Source: WRMS01 sp038562165
GTDB lineage: Bacteria > Bacillota > Peptococcia > DRI-13 > UBA5745
Length of the DNA stretch: 64,000 bases
Direction: 5' to 3'
Assembly: GCA_038562165.1 (NCBI GenBank)
Contig: JBCFAO010000007.1
Location: forward strand, 41,284-105,283
A program made the position numbers and the translations under genes. Below the pieces are notes generated by a model. The model saw only the letters and a program-made list of their open reading frames with translations. It ran no database searches and was not told the origin of the DNA. Below are positions 26,257 to 34,559 of the stretch, piece after piece. Numbering within the stretch: position 1 is the first letter of the stretch; each line of letters starts with the position of its first letter.

Positions 26257-26479
26257 TGTGCAAAATTGCAACTTTGTCTCTGCAGCCATGGCCGTTTTAA
26301 GACAAATTTTCAAGTTTAAAGTGTATTACTCCAACAAAATATGGTCTGTCTTCTTACCGCAACACTAGATACAGAAAAAAATCAGCCAGCCTTATCCTAA
26401 AGGCGTTATCCGGACACTTTAAACTTGCATTTTTGCACAGTTAGCATCTACAAACGCTAACAAAACTGCATTTTTGCTC
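26257..26479. repeat. Intergenic array 5 (2 forward, 2 reverse)
   Basis: Forward copies at 26257-26277 (core TTGCAACTTTGT) and about 26300-26320; reverse copies at 26416-26437 and 26459-26479, 41 bp apart. The second forward and first reverse copy form a perfect 14-bp inverted repeat extending past the motif: CAAGTTTAAAGTGT at 26311-26324 and its complement at 26414-26427. This supports pairing of the two arms. It lies upstream of gltB. Confidence 0.82.
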
Positions 26480-26669
26480 AAAATGGACATTTCCCTCTTA
26501 CCCTTATAGGTGTCCGTCCCTAAAAACATGCAAAAAAACAAGCATGCGCCTGCCTCTTGGCAGGAACACCCTTGTTCGCCTTTGAACACCCATATTCATC
26601 TTTGTACCAGAAGTATACGGGCTTCCAGGCCTTTCTGTCAAGGCGTTTCAGGTTAAAAGACCGAGTATA

Positions 26670-26728
26670 CATTTGCGAAGGGAGAGGGAAGACCTTACTC
26701 AAAGGTCTTCCCTCTCCCTTCGCAAATG
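26670..26728. terminator. Perfect 27-bp hairpin after the lipoyl-like gene
   Basis: Bases 26670-26696 and 26702-26728 are perfect inverted repeats of 27 bp with a five-base loop ACTCA. It starts 28 bases beyond the stop of the lipoyl-like gene, so it may end or protect the ABC-DUF5714 transcript. There is no long T-run directly after it (only TTTTAA farther on), so it is not a standard terminator. The stretch 26480-26669 holds no gene I can support. Confidence 0.6.
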
Positions 26729-26756
26729 CTTACTTACACTCTTAACAGCCGACGCC

Positions 26757-27053
26757 TTATTGTACGACCCTGATGTATCCCAGAATACTTGCGGCAGAAA
26801 ACTCGCCGCCCTCGGCTATGGTCTGTTCCGCAAGCTCTCCCGTTGCGGGGGAGAGAATTTCAAAGGTCTTCTTGTCTATTTCTGCTTCGCACAGCACATC
26901 GCCCTGGGCAACTGCCTCACCGGGCTGCCGCCGCCAGAAGAGGCTTCCGGTTTTGTAGGTAGTTTCCAGGGGCCGTTTTTGGCATTCGCATGCCTCTTCT
27001 CCCGTTGGCTTTGGCTGGAGAAATCGGGGAACCTCAATAGCTACAAGCTTCAT
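26757..27053 (-). CDS. Small stand-alone lipoyl/biotinyl-like domain protein
   Basis: The 98-residue protein has the fold pattern of a lipoyl domain: MKLVAIEVPRFLQPK at the start, a turn around GEAVAQGDVLCEAEIDKKTFEI in which a Lys follows Asp as in lipoylated E2 domains (D-K-K at about residues 60-62), and the second half SPATGELAEQTIAEGGEF. It lacks the AMKM motif of biotin carriers. Its ATG overlaps the stop of the DUF5714 gene (27053-27050), so the two are probably coupled. No other lipoyl-enzyme subunits or lipoate ligase are nearby, so its partner is unknown; whether the Lys is modified cannot be told from sequence. Confidence 0.7.
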   Translation of the reverse strand: MKLVAIEVPRFLQPKPTGEEACECQKRPLETTYKTGSLFWRRQPGEAVAQGDVLCEAEIDKKTFEILSPATGELAEQTIAEGGEFSAASILGYIRVVQ

Positions 27054-27673
27054 GACGCCACCTCCTTTTCAATACTGTCCTTTTGGTAATAGGGACATGC
27101 GGACAGCAAACACTCGCTGTTGTTGGCGTTTTGTGTACAGCGGATATTTTCAGGCAAGGGAAAATCAAACCCCAGGGTCTCTTTAATCTGGGGCAATACG
27201 CTTTGCAAAGCCCTAAAACAAGTGCGTTTGCAGCAACGGGGTCCGCCCAGGGAAGCGATGTCAATAAGGGCCTGGCCCGTTGCCCGGTTAGCCCAGCCCC
27301 AGGTCTGACCCCTGCTATAAGGCGTAGTATCGGTGATCACGCTGAAAAAAATACCGGCGCCCACTGCGGCGCCACAGGAACCGTAGAACCCGCAAAAGCC
27401 GGGCAAAATGTGGCGGGCCCGCTTTTCCGTCTCCTGCAAATCCCGCCGCAACACCGTCTCATCAAGCCCCTGCAGACGGCGGCAGGCAGCCAGCAGGGCA
27501 GCGGGGATTATATAGTGGTGAACCGGGCAATGCATAGGCAATCCCTCCAGGCTCATCAGCCGGGTCATCAGCCCAAAAGGCTCCACCGTACGGTCGCCGG
27601 AGAAAGCCTGGAGGCAAGCCTCGCTGACCTTATCATAATAGGGCTCATACATATCCGGTGTGATTACTGCCAT
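27050..27673 (-). CDS. DUF5714-type Cys-rich protein
   Basis: A 207-residue protein with many Cys and Gly in defined blocks: GLPMHCPVHHYIIPAALLAA, LPGFCGFYGSCGAAVGAGIF, GGPRCCKRTCFRAL and a C-terminal Cys group ending ACPYYQKD. This pattern matches my recollection of the DUF5714 family, whose function is not established. The Cys blocks suggest metal or iron-sulfur binding (inference). I choose the ATG at 27673, which has GGAG nine bases upstream; the ATG at 27724 overlaps the permease gene. It sits between an ABC importer and a lipoyl-like protein in one operon. Confidence 0.7.
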   Translation of the reverse strand: MAVITPDMYEPYYDKVSEACLQAFSGDRTVEPFGLMTRLMSLEGLPMHCPVHHYIIPAALLAACRRLQGLDETVLRRDLQETEKRARHILPGFCGFYGSCGAAVGAGIFFSVITDTTPYSRGQTWGWANRATGQALIDIASLGGPRCCKRTCFRALQSVLPQIKETLGFDFPLPENIRCTQNANNSECLLSACPYYQKDSIEKEVAS

Positions 27674-27711
27674 TTTTGACCACTCCAAACTTTGATAAAT
27701 TAGTTCTACTA

Positions 27712-28626
27712 TTAGCGCCGCCATTTGATAGCCCGCTTTTGAACAACGCCCACCAGCTTGTTCAAGACGGTTACCACAAGGCCTACCAGTATAATACCCG
27801 CCACCACATTCGTATAGTTGGCATAGTGGACATAGTTGATAATATAATAGCCCATTCCGCTGGTAGCCCCCATCATTTCCGCAAACAGCAGCAACATGAT
27901 GGAGGTAGAAAGGGTTACCTTCAAATTGGAGATAACATCGGGCAGCACATAGGGCAGCAATATTTGGAGCACCATTTCACTGCCCTCCATGCCCAAGGCC
28001 CGGGCAGAATCCAGAATTTTCGGCTCCACTGACCTGGCCCGGATAATCATATGAAGGAAGGTTGGCCAAAAAATACCCAGAAAGATGATAAGGGCAGATG
28101 CGCTTCTGAAGGTAGGCATAATGGCAACCAGATAGGGGGCGTAAATGACGGGAGGTATGGGAGTGAGAACTTGGGCCAGGGGGTGAAATATCCCGGTTAA
28201 CCGGCGCACCCAGCCTGCCGTCAGGCCCAGAATAACCCCAAGGCCAAGACCGGCCGCCAGCCCTAAGGCCAAAAGCTGAAGGGAGGAAAATACGCCGCCT
28301 AATAACACGGGGTATTGGGTAAAAAACACATTGAACACATTTTCGGGAGAAGGAAAAAGCACGGGATGCAGCTTATTAAGCTTGGTGGTAAAGATCTCCC
28401 ACAGCAGCAAAAACAGCCACAAAATACAGGCCAGGTCACCGGCGGCACCGTAGTCCCGGCGGCTGGGCCTCAGCCGCCAAAGATAGTAGCACTCCGCTAA
28501 AGCGATCATCCAGAGCATAGCTGCAGGCGGAGCCGTTTGTCTGGCTGCACCGGGCAGAAATATTACAATCAGCAGTACAGCCAATAACAGATGAGAAAAA
28601 ATGATTGAAACAGGACTGGTTTTCAT
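27712..28626 (-). CDS. ABC transporter permease, NitT/TauT family
   Basis: Membrane subunit of an importer of the SsuC/TauC/ThiX type. The protein has about six to seven membrane segments; the inner-loop EAA-like motif reads SARALGMEGSEMVLQILLPYVLP, and the stretch GWVRRLTGIFHPLAQVLTPIP precedes it as in this family. ATG at 28626 has GAGG upstream and follows the ATPase stop closely, overlapping it by the usual few bases. The substrate could be an aliphatic sulfonate, a thiamine precursor, nitrate or another small anion; sequence alone does not decide. Confidence 0.88.
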   Translation of the reverse strand: MKTSPVSIIFSHLLLAVLLIVIFLPGAARQTAPPAAMLWMIALAECYYLWRLRPSRRDYGAAGDLACILWLFLLLWEIFTTKLNKLHPVLFPSPENVFNVFFTQYPVLLGGVFSSLQLLALGLAAGLGLGVILGLTAGWVRRLTGIFHPLAQVLTPIPPVIYAPYLVAIMPTFRSASALIIFLGIFWPTFLHMIIRARSVEPKILDSARALGMEGSEMVLQILLPYVLPDVISNLKVTLSTSIMLLLFAEMMGATSGMGYYIINYVHYANYTNVVAGIILVGLVVTVLNKLVGVVQKRAIKWRR

Positions 28627-28636
28627 AAGCAAAGCC

Positions 28637-29428
28637 TCAGTAAGCAGCATGATTTTCAGTAAAGCCGGCTTGATAAAACATGGAAAGCAGCTCTGTGCGA
28701 AGCTTGGCCGCCTCTGGGGAGCAAGCTATTTCCTGGTGGTTGCGGGGGCGGCTGAAGGGAACGGTAAAATCCTTTTGCATGAGTCCTTCCGCCATGAATA
28801 TGATGCGATCGGCCAGCAAAATAGCTTCATCGATGTCATGGGTAACGAAAATCGTGGCAGAAATATGGTTTTCCGCCAGCCACAGCTCCTCCAAAAGCTG
28901 CTGCAGGCTTGTTCGCAATTTTGCGTCCAAAGCGCCGAAGGGTTCGTCAAGCAGAAGAATATCGGAATCCATAGCCAAAGCCCGGGCGATAGCAACCCGC
29001 TGCTGCATACCGCCGGAAAGCTCGAAGGGGTATTTTGTCATATCGCCGCCCAGGCCCACCTTTTCAAGGTATTGCCGGGCCAGCTCGAGACTTTTGGCCT
29101 TGGGCATATCCCTGTAGGCCCGGCGTATACCCAGGCTGACATTGCCCAGCGCAGTAAGCCAGGGGAAAAGAGAATAGTGCTGAAATACCACAGCCCTGTC
29201 GGTGCCCGGTCCTGCCAGGGGCTTGCCGCAGATGTCAACTCTGCCGGCGTAACCGGGCAAAAGCCCCGCCAATATATTTAGCAGTGTGCTTTTACCACAG
29301 CCGGAAGGCCCGATAATGCATACAAACTCGCCCTTTCGCACCTCAAGCTGGGCGCCGTTCAAGGCAGGGCAGGACTGGCGGGAGCCCTGATATACATATT
29401 TAAGTCCTGAAGCCGCTATGACGTTCAC
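28637..29428 (-). CDS. ABC transporter ATP-binding protein, NitT/TauT family
   Basis: ATPase of the same importer. Walker A is GPSGCGKSTLLNILAG, the signature motif LSGGMQQRVAIARALA, Walker B ILLLDEPFGALDA, and the H-loop TIFVTHDIDEAI. The start is probably GTG at 29428, with GGGGGGAGGG just upstream, 13 bases after the binding-protein stop; the longer frame from 29509 would overlap that gene by 68 bases. Confidence 0.93.
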   Translation of the reverse strand: MNVIAASGLKYVYQGSRQSCPALNGAQLEVRKGEFVCIIGPSGCGKSTLLNILAGLLPGYAGRVDICGKPLAGPGTDRAVVFQHYSLFPWLTALGNVSLGIRRAYRDMPKAKSLELARQYLEKVGLGGDMTKYPFELSGGMQQRVAIARALAMDSDILLLDEPFGALDAKLRTSLQQLLEELWLAENHISATIFVTHDIDEAILLADRIIFMAEGLMQKDFTVPFSRPRNHQEIACSPEAAKLRTELLSMFYQAGFTENHAAY

Positions 29429-29441
29429 CGCCCTCCCCCCT

Positions 29442-30584
29442 TTAAAGGTTATTGCGCTGGTAGTCTTCCATAAGCTGTTCATAGAGCTGGGGATTGACGC
29501 CCCGTTCAATTAACTGTTCCAGAGCATCATAGTAAATACTGCTGTCCACATGGCTGGCCATATCGTTGCCATTGCCGGCGGCAATATCGCCGTTGTCAAT
29601 CATGGTTTGGTAAAAATCCACCACCTTGTTGCGGTTGGGATCCAGGGAGACGATCATGGCTTTCTCATACTCGCCCTCAAGCCCGTAAAGCAGGGCCGTT
29701 ACAAATTCCTCCGGCTGGCCGCTGTATTCCATAAGGGCCGCAACAGAAGCAGTTTTATCGTTCAAGTACGTATCATAAGCCCGCAAATTGGCCGTCTGAA
29801 AGGCCACCAGGGCATCCCGTTTTTCCGTCAAGGCACTGCGGGAGGTGGTTTGCCGGCAGCAGGGGAAATCAGCTTCAAATTCCGCCACCCGGCGGGCTAC
29901 CGCAAGGCCTGCCTGCTGGGCCACATAGCCCTGGCCGCTGTTGAGAAAGCCCATGTCTACCTCGCCTTTGCGGACGCCTTCGATAATGGTCTGCTGGGAA
30001 TCCAGCAACACAAACTCCACATCTTTTTCAAGGTCAAAACCGGCTTCACGCAGCAAGCCTTTCATCACCATATGGCCGGTCTCCATCCGGTAGCAACCGA
30101 TACGCTTGCCCCTGAAATCCTCCAGAGTCTTGATACTGTGGGCATTTTCAGGCAGCGTGACGATCTCGCTGCCTTCGGAGATGGTGCCTCCGAAGACCAC
30201 CACGTCAGCGCCCTGTCCAACAAAAGTAGCCGACGGGATCACGCCGAAAGGCAGAACATCCAGCTTGCCCATATCTACAGCAGTAAGCCCTTCGCTCAAG
30301 TTGGAAATGGTCTCAAACTCAACCTTCAGCCCTTCCTCCTCATAATAGCCCAACTGCTTTGCTATGATGATGCATACTGTTTTAATATCTTTACCAGCCA
30401 TTCCTATTTTAAGAGCAGCATATTCCTTTTGAGAGGCGGAAGCCTCCTGGGACTGGCCGGAGCTTGCAGCCTCGCCGCCGGAGATTTTTTCTCCCTGGGC
30501 AGCGGAAGCGGAGCATCCGGTCATAGAAAACAAAAGCAGGGTAAGAACCAAGAGCATAGCGATTGATCTTTTCGTATTCTTCAT
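29442..30584 (-). CDS. ABC transporter substrate-binding lipoprotein, NitT/TauT family
   Basis: Binding protein of about 380 residues with a lipoprotein signal peptide (MKNTKRSIAMLLVLTLLLF then SMTGCSAS, Cys at about residue 24) and the NMT1/SsuA-like fold, seen as GYYEEEGLKVEFETISNLSEG, a DVLPFGVIPSATFVGQGADV block and FRGKRIGCYRMETGHMVMKG. The ATG at 30584 has CAGGAGG nine bases upstream; the frame continues 21 codons farther, but that stretch covers a palindrome and has no ribosome site. It is the first gene of the five-gene operon running to 26757. Confidence 0.9.
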   Translation of the reverse strand: MKNTKRSIAMLLVLTLLLFSMTGCSASAAQGEKISGGEAASSGQSQEASASQKEYAALKIGMAGKDIKTVCIIIAKQLGYYEEEGLKVEFETISNLSEGLTAVDMGKLDVLPFGVIPSATFVGQGADVVVFGGTISEGSEIVTLPENAHSIKTLEDFRGKRIGCYRMETGHMVMKGLLREAGFDLEKDVEFVLLDSQQTIIEGVRKGEVDMGFLNSGQGYVAQQAGLAVARRVAEFEADFPCCRQTTSRSALTEKRDALVAFQTANLRAYDTYLNDKTASVAALMEYSGQPEEFVTALLYGLEGEYEKAMIVSLDPNRNKVVDFYQTMIDNGDIAAGNGNDMASHVDSSIYYDALEQLIERGVNPQLYEQLMEDYQRNNL

Positions 30585-30610
30585 TATGGGTTTCCTCCTG
30601 ATGCAAATAG

Positions 30611-30669
30611 GTTGTAAAACCCTTAATAGACATAATCTATTAGACATAGTCTATTAAGGGTTTTACAAC
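30611..30669. promoter_or_regulatory. Perfect 21-bp-arm palindrome before the ABC-DUF5714 operon
   Basis: Bases 30611-30631 and 30649-30669 are perfect inverted repeats (outer bases GTTGTAAAACCC, then TTAATAGAC) around a 17-base centre that repeats TAGACATA. It ends 27 bases upstream of the binding-protein start, inside the expected leader RNA. It may be an operator for a dimeric regulator or an RNA hairpin controlling the operon. No known riboswitch class is recognised. Confidence 0.6.
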
Positions 30670-30764
30670 ACTATAGTACTTAACATAAAGAACTTCTATG
30701 AATATTCTTGTTTTTTTTGTGATTTATCTGATACAAAGTTTGTTAAAGCACCTGATGTTTGGAC

Positions 30765-30820
30765 GAAAAAACCCCTTTTAGCGGCAAAGTTTTTACATTG
30801 CCCGCCTTAAAAGGGGTTCT
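30765..30820 (-). terminator. Intrinsic terminator of the rsmD operon
   Basis: ACCCCTTTTA (30771-30780) pairs with TAAAAGGGGT (30808-30817), with a GCGG/CCGC inner stem. On the minus strand the hairpin is followed by a run of T, placed about 60 bases after the coiled-coil gene. Confidence 0.85.
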
Positions 30821-30879
30821 TAAGCCAAGTTACTTTTTATTTAATTACAGTTGCCGCCCTATCCTGCCGGGGCAGGTTA

Positions 30880-31377
30880 TTACTCTTCGTCCAATGCAGA
30901 ACTGCGCTGCAGTTCATTAAGGCTCACCGGCGGCAGTTTCGTCCTGATGGCTTCCCGGCCGCTGCGGATGGTCTTGAGAGAGGATTCCAGCTCTTTTTGG
31001 AGCATGGCCATCACCTCTTCGGAATAGCTATAAGCGCCGGTGATTAAGCCCTTGGCCTCTTGTTTGGCGTTGTTGATAATTTGCTCGCCCTGGGCGATAG
31101 CCTGCTTCACGATCTCGCTTTCACCAACAATACGCTGGCATTTTACCTTGGCTCCTTCAATAAGGCCCTCGCCTTCCCGGGCCGCATCGGCAACGATTCG
31201 TTCTTTTTCCCGGATAATATATTCGGCATCCCGGATGGACTGAGGCAAATAGGCGCGAAACTTATCTAAGTAATTGTAGAGAACCTCCTCATGGATGACA
31301 ACCTTACCCGTCATGGGAATACGGCCGCTCCCCTCAATAATTGCTTCAAACTCCTCCAGAAGATCCAGAATATCCAT
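30880..31377 (-). CDS. Coiled-coil protein resembling ATP synthase b subunit or DivIVA
   Basis: A 165-residue soluble protein that is almost entirely helical by composition, with a long charged heptad-like stretch (about residues 45-140: IREKERIVADAAREGEGLIEG, shortened here, through KQAIAQGEQIINNAKQEAKG). No membrane segment is seen, unlike the true F0 b subunit. Similar proteins occur next to rsmD in several Clostridia; I recall them as hypothetical. The ATG at 31377 (MDILDLLEEFEAII) has AAAGGAAAGG upstream and follows rsmD by 22 bases. Function is unknown; a structural or cell-division-associated role would be a guess. Confidence 0.75.
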   Translation of the reverse strand: MDILDLLEEFEAIIEGSGRIPMTGKVVIHEEVLYNYLDKFRAYLPQSIRDAEYIIREKERIVADAAREGEGLIEGAKVKCQRIVGESEIVKQAIAQGEQIINNAKQEAKGLITGAYSYSEEVMAMLQKELESSLKTIRSGREAIRTKLPPVSLNELQRSSALDEE

Positions 31378-31399
31378 GCTGCGCACCTTTCCTTTCCAA

Positions 31400-31981
31400 C
31401 TACTCTGTCGGTTCACTAATAACATAATAGCTGATTTTCGTATCACCATAAACTTTGCTTTTATTCAAATACAACTTGCCTTGCCTTTCCGGCAGCTCCT
31501 GGCGGGCCGCACTTTCCAAAACCAGGATACCCCGGGGGCAAAGCAGCTCTCCCCGGGATAATAAGGCAAGGATCTCTTCTTCATAGCCTTTTTGATAAGG
31601 GGGATCGGCTAAAATAATATCATACTCTTCCGCTCCCTGCATGTCCCTTCTGCTGCCGGCCTGCAGCCAGCTTAGGGCATCCTGCTGCTGCAGCCGAAGC
31701 GACGGCGAAAGCTGCCAGCCGCAGGCAGTCAGGTTCTCTTTAATCAAGTTTGCGGCCCGGCCGTCTTTTTCCACGAAGGTAACGGCACCGGCTCCCCTGC
31801 TTAAAGCTTCTATCCCCAGGGCGCCGCTGCCGGCAAACAAATCCAAAACCCTGCTATCCGGCAAGCGGAGCATCAAACTGCTGAATATGGCTTCCTTAAC
31901 CCGGTCTTGAGTAGGCCGAATCCGCCTGTCCTTCAAACACTGGAGCCGGCGGCCCCGGGCACTGCCGGCTATTACTCTCAT
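31400..31981 (-). CDS. rsmD: 16S rRNA (guanine(966)-N2)-methyltransferase
   Basis: Methylates G966 of 16S rRNA. The 193-residue protein begins MRVIAGSARGRRLQCLKD, the typical RsmD N terminus, with RPTQDRVKEAIFSSL, the SAM-binding motif VLDLFAGSGALGIEALSRGA and the catalytic ILADPPYQKG (DPPY). ATG at 31981 is preferred over upstream starts because it matches the family and has AGGTGATA upstream. The usual neighbour coaD is absent; the coiled-coil protein gene follows. Confidence 0.95.
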   Translation of the reverse strand: MRVIAGSARGRRLQCLKDRRIRPTQDRVKEAIFSSLMLRLPDSRVLDLFAGSGALGIEALSRGAGAVTFVEKDGRAANLIKENLTACGWQLSPSLRLQQQDALSWLQAGSRRDMQGAEEYDIILADPPYQKGYEEEILALLSRGELLCPRGILVLESAARQELPERQGKLYLNKSKVYGDTKISYYVISEPTE

Positions 31982-32205
31982 ATCGCTATCACCTGTGCTT
32001 TTTCTGTCATTAACGATTATTATACTATAAATTTTTACCGGGGTAAAATACTTTTCCACAAATTTACGATTGCGGCAAGGTTTCCTCAAATATTTGATAA
32101 TTGACTATTGTTTTTCATTTTGGCCGATGCTATAGTTAATTTGTTCGACAATGTTCGACATTCATATTTTGTTGATTGTTTCTCAATAAAAGGCAGGTGG
32201 TCGTG

Positions 32206-32736
32206 TTGGATTATGCCGATTTGTACAAAAGAGATTTTAATACTGTGTACAAGCTCTGCTTAGCTCATTTTCGCAGGCCGGATTTTGCATTGGATATCAC
32301 CCAGGACGCTTTCGTGCAAGCTTATGTTAAGTTCTCTCAATTGAGAGACCCGACGAAGTTTCTTCCCTGGGTAAGCACCATTGCCATGAACCTTGGCAGA
32401 ACCGCTATTGTTAACGAGCGGGAGCGATACAATGAATTGCCAAAATTCGAAGGCTCAGAAATGGCTTGGGAAGCTTTTTATACCGATGACGCCGAGGAAA
32501 TCATGGGCGCAAATAATATAAGACGCTGGATTCTAACTTTACCTTGGGAAGATCAAGAAATTTTGCTTTTAAAATATTACTATTCAATGTCCGATGCAGA
32601 AATTGCCGAAGTCATGGAAAAGCCTATCGGAACAGTAAAGATCAGGCTGCACCGCTGTAAGCATCTCCTCTATGAATCGATAAAAGCCGAAGAAGAGGGC
32701 CGGTCCCCCGGTCCCAACCGCTCCAATAACCGCTAA
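32206..32736 (+). CDS. ECF-type RNA polymerase sigma factor
   Basis: A small sigma-70 family factor of about 176 residues. Region 2 is seen as FALDITQDAFVQAYVKFSQL followed by LPWVSTIAMN, and region 4 as LPWEDQEILLLKYYYSMSDAEIAEVM then PIGTVKIRLHRCKHLL. The start is uncertain: TTG at 32206 has AGGTGG five bases upstream; GTG at 32203 or an earlier TTG at 32176 are alternatives. No anti-sigma gene follows; the next gene is on the other strand. A direct repeat GTTCGAC (32144, 32154; 10-bp period) lies upstream and may be regulatory. What it controls is unknown. Confidence 0.88.
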   Translation: MDYADLYKRDFNTVYKLCLAHFRRPDFALDITQDAFVQAYVKFSQLRDPTKFLPWVSTIAMNLGRTAIVNERERYNELPKFEGSEMAWEAFYTDDAEEIMGANNIRRWILTLPWEDQEILLLKYYYSMSDAEIAEVMEKPIGTVKIRLHRCKHLLYESIKAEEEGRSPGPNRSNNR

Positions 32737-32843
32737 TCCTTTTTTGCTTACGAAAGAGGACGCCGCCGCTCAATAGCCGGTGACGTCCTAAAATTTGCGC
32801 CCAAATATGCTTAGAAAAATGCCTCTTATTACAAAAATGCCTC

Positions 32844-34559
32844 TTAATTGATTTTCACGATTACAATGCCTTCCACCATGGCCACGGCTCCTTCTTTAGG
32901 CCAGATAGGCATGGATTTTACCTGGGGCCAGGCCATGATCTCCTTTTTTTGTTCGTCATCGTCTCTGATCAAATTCAATTGGCGGCCTAAGTAGTTTTTA
33001 TAAAAACCGTTATAATTATAGTAATGATGAACCAGGTTGCCGTTGATGCCTACCAGGCCTTTGACAATGTCTTGGGTATGGTAGGGATACAAGGACATAT
33101 TTTCATTGGGAAAAGCCCCGATGACGCAGACAGGGGTATCCGGCCGGTAATCCGGCAGCCCTTCGATCCGGTCCAATATCCGCAGCTCCGTAGCATAAGT
33201 GATTTCGTATTTGAGATGAAGATGGAGATAGCTGATATTCACCGTTAAAAAGAAGAAGTAGAACATAGCTGCCGCCGAGCCCAACAGCAGCCAGCGGGAA
33301 AGGCTTTGAAAAAACGTAACCGGGCCGCCTTTTGGAGACAACGCCCTGGCCGCCCCGCCGGCCGCTTCGGCCGTTCCGGCCCCCCTGGCTCCCGGATAGG
33401 CCAGCTCATAAAACATCAGGGGCATCAGCCAAAACAAAGCATACTGGGGCTGCATCAGGCTGTGCAAAAAGGCGTCGGGGGCCATAAAGTAAATCAAGTT
33501 ATAGGCTAAGGGCAGGGCGCTCAAAAAAAGCAGACAGAGCAACAGACGGCTTAGTCCTGCTGCCGGACCGCCGGACCGCCGGGCCCTGGCAGCAGCTTTT
33601 TCATTTTGGCGCAAAGTTCGGGCAGCCGCTAAAGCCAGCCAAATCAGGCTCAACGCCAGCAGCAGGGTATAGACAAGCTTGATGATCAAAGGGCTGCTGA
33701 AAAATTGATCTCCATAAAAGTAACTGAGAAAGTTTGTATAGGCTTTTTCAACGAAGTCCAGCAAAGCGGCGGCCCCAAAGGGAGCAAAGCCCATGCCCGC
33801 TATTCCCTGATAACTGGAGAGCTCCGCCGCCAGAAACCGCAAAGCCCATTGCAGAATCAGGGAATACAGCAGATAACCCAGCCCTCCCATAACCAGATAG
33901 CGCAAAGTCAAGAATAGGATTGCTTTCAGGTTTTTCTCATCCTTTAAGCAATCGCTGACCAGCGTCAGCAGGCACAGCACCGCCGTTACGCCCAGGTAAG
34001 CCTGATAATTGCCTAAAGCCAAGGCCAGCAATAAAGCGCCGGGCAAAAGGCCCCAATTGCTGCGGCGGCAAAGCCACACCGCCCAGACGCTGAAAAGCAA
34101 GGTCAGCATATAGAGGTCCATATAATATAGGTAAGAAAAATAAGAGGCCATGGTAGGAAAGGCCACCAATATGGCGGCGGCGGCCAGCACGCCGGACTTC
34201 TGGCGGATACCCAGCAGGCTGCAGATCAGAGCGCAGGAAATAGCCAGCAAAATCAGGCAAACTAAGCCGCTGGCCCAAGGGATGCTGTAATAAGAAGTAA
34301 GGCCCTTTGAGAGAATATCCAGCCAGCGGCCGCTGGAAATCATGCTGTTGTAGTGATAGAGCTCCGAGAGATCGTCGCCGTTGGGCAGTTTATTGACCAG
34401 AAAAAACATATGGGTGATCAGGCCAATGATGAAGGCGGCGGCGGCGGCCCAGCGGCAATAAGGCGGTATACGGCCATAGATTTTTTTCACGGCCTCTTCC
34501 GGCAGCGGAAGCTTGGAAGCCTGAACCGCCGGGCTATGTTTTTCTGTTTTATCCGGCAT
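32844..34559 (-). CDS. Polytopic glucosyltransferase-like protein (GtrII-type)
   Basis: A membrane protein of about 571 residues with roughly eleven to thirteen hydrophobic segments and a hydrophilic C-terminal domain (from about 460) with GLVGINGNLVHHYYNY. The N-terminal region (FFLVNKLPNGDDLSELYHYN) and layout resemble the GtrII/DUF6056 group that adds glucosyl groups to surface polymers. ATG at 34559 has AGGAGG upstream and overlaps the gtrA stop by eleven bases. With gtrB and gtrA it forms a three-gene glycosylation cassette; the target (teichoic acid, lipopolysaccharide-like polymer or protein) is not known. Confidence 0.75.
   Translation of the reverse strand: MPDKTEKHSPAVQASKLPLPEEAVKKIYGRIPPYCRWAAAAAFIIGLITHMFFLVNKLPNGDDLSELYHYNSMISSGRWLDILSKGLTSYYSIPWASGLVCLILLAISCALICSLLGIRQKSGVLAAAAILVAFPTMASYFSYLYYMDLYMLTLLFSVWAVWLCRRSNWGLLPGALLLALALGNYQAYLGVTAVLCLLTLVSDCLKDEKNLKAILFLTLRYLVMGGLGYLLYSLILQWALRFLAAELSSYQGIAGMGFAPFGAAALLDFVEKAYTNFLSYFYGDQFFSSPLIIKLVYTLLLALSLIWLALAAARTLRQNEKAAARARRSGGPAAGLSRLLLCLLFLSALPLAYNLIYFMAPDAFLHSLMQPQYALFWLMPLMFYELAYPGARGAGTAEAAGGAARALSPKGGPVTFFQSLSRWLLLGSAAAMFYFFFLTVNISYLHLHLKYEITYATELRILDRIEGLPDYRPDTPVCVIGAFPNENMSLYPYHTQDIVKGLVGINGNLVHHYYNYNGFYKNYLGRQLNLIRDDDEQKKEIMAWPQVKSMPIWPKEGAVAMVEGIVIVKIN

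Noticed and set aside
26520..26745. Short frames on both strands between array 5 and the lipoyl-like gene
   Set aside because: Both are about 60 codons, share the hairpin at 26670-26728 and lack ribosome sites; I cannot support either as a gene.
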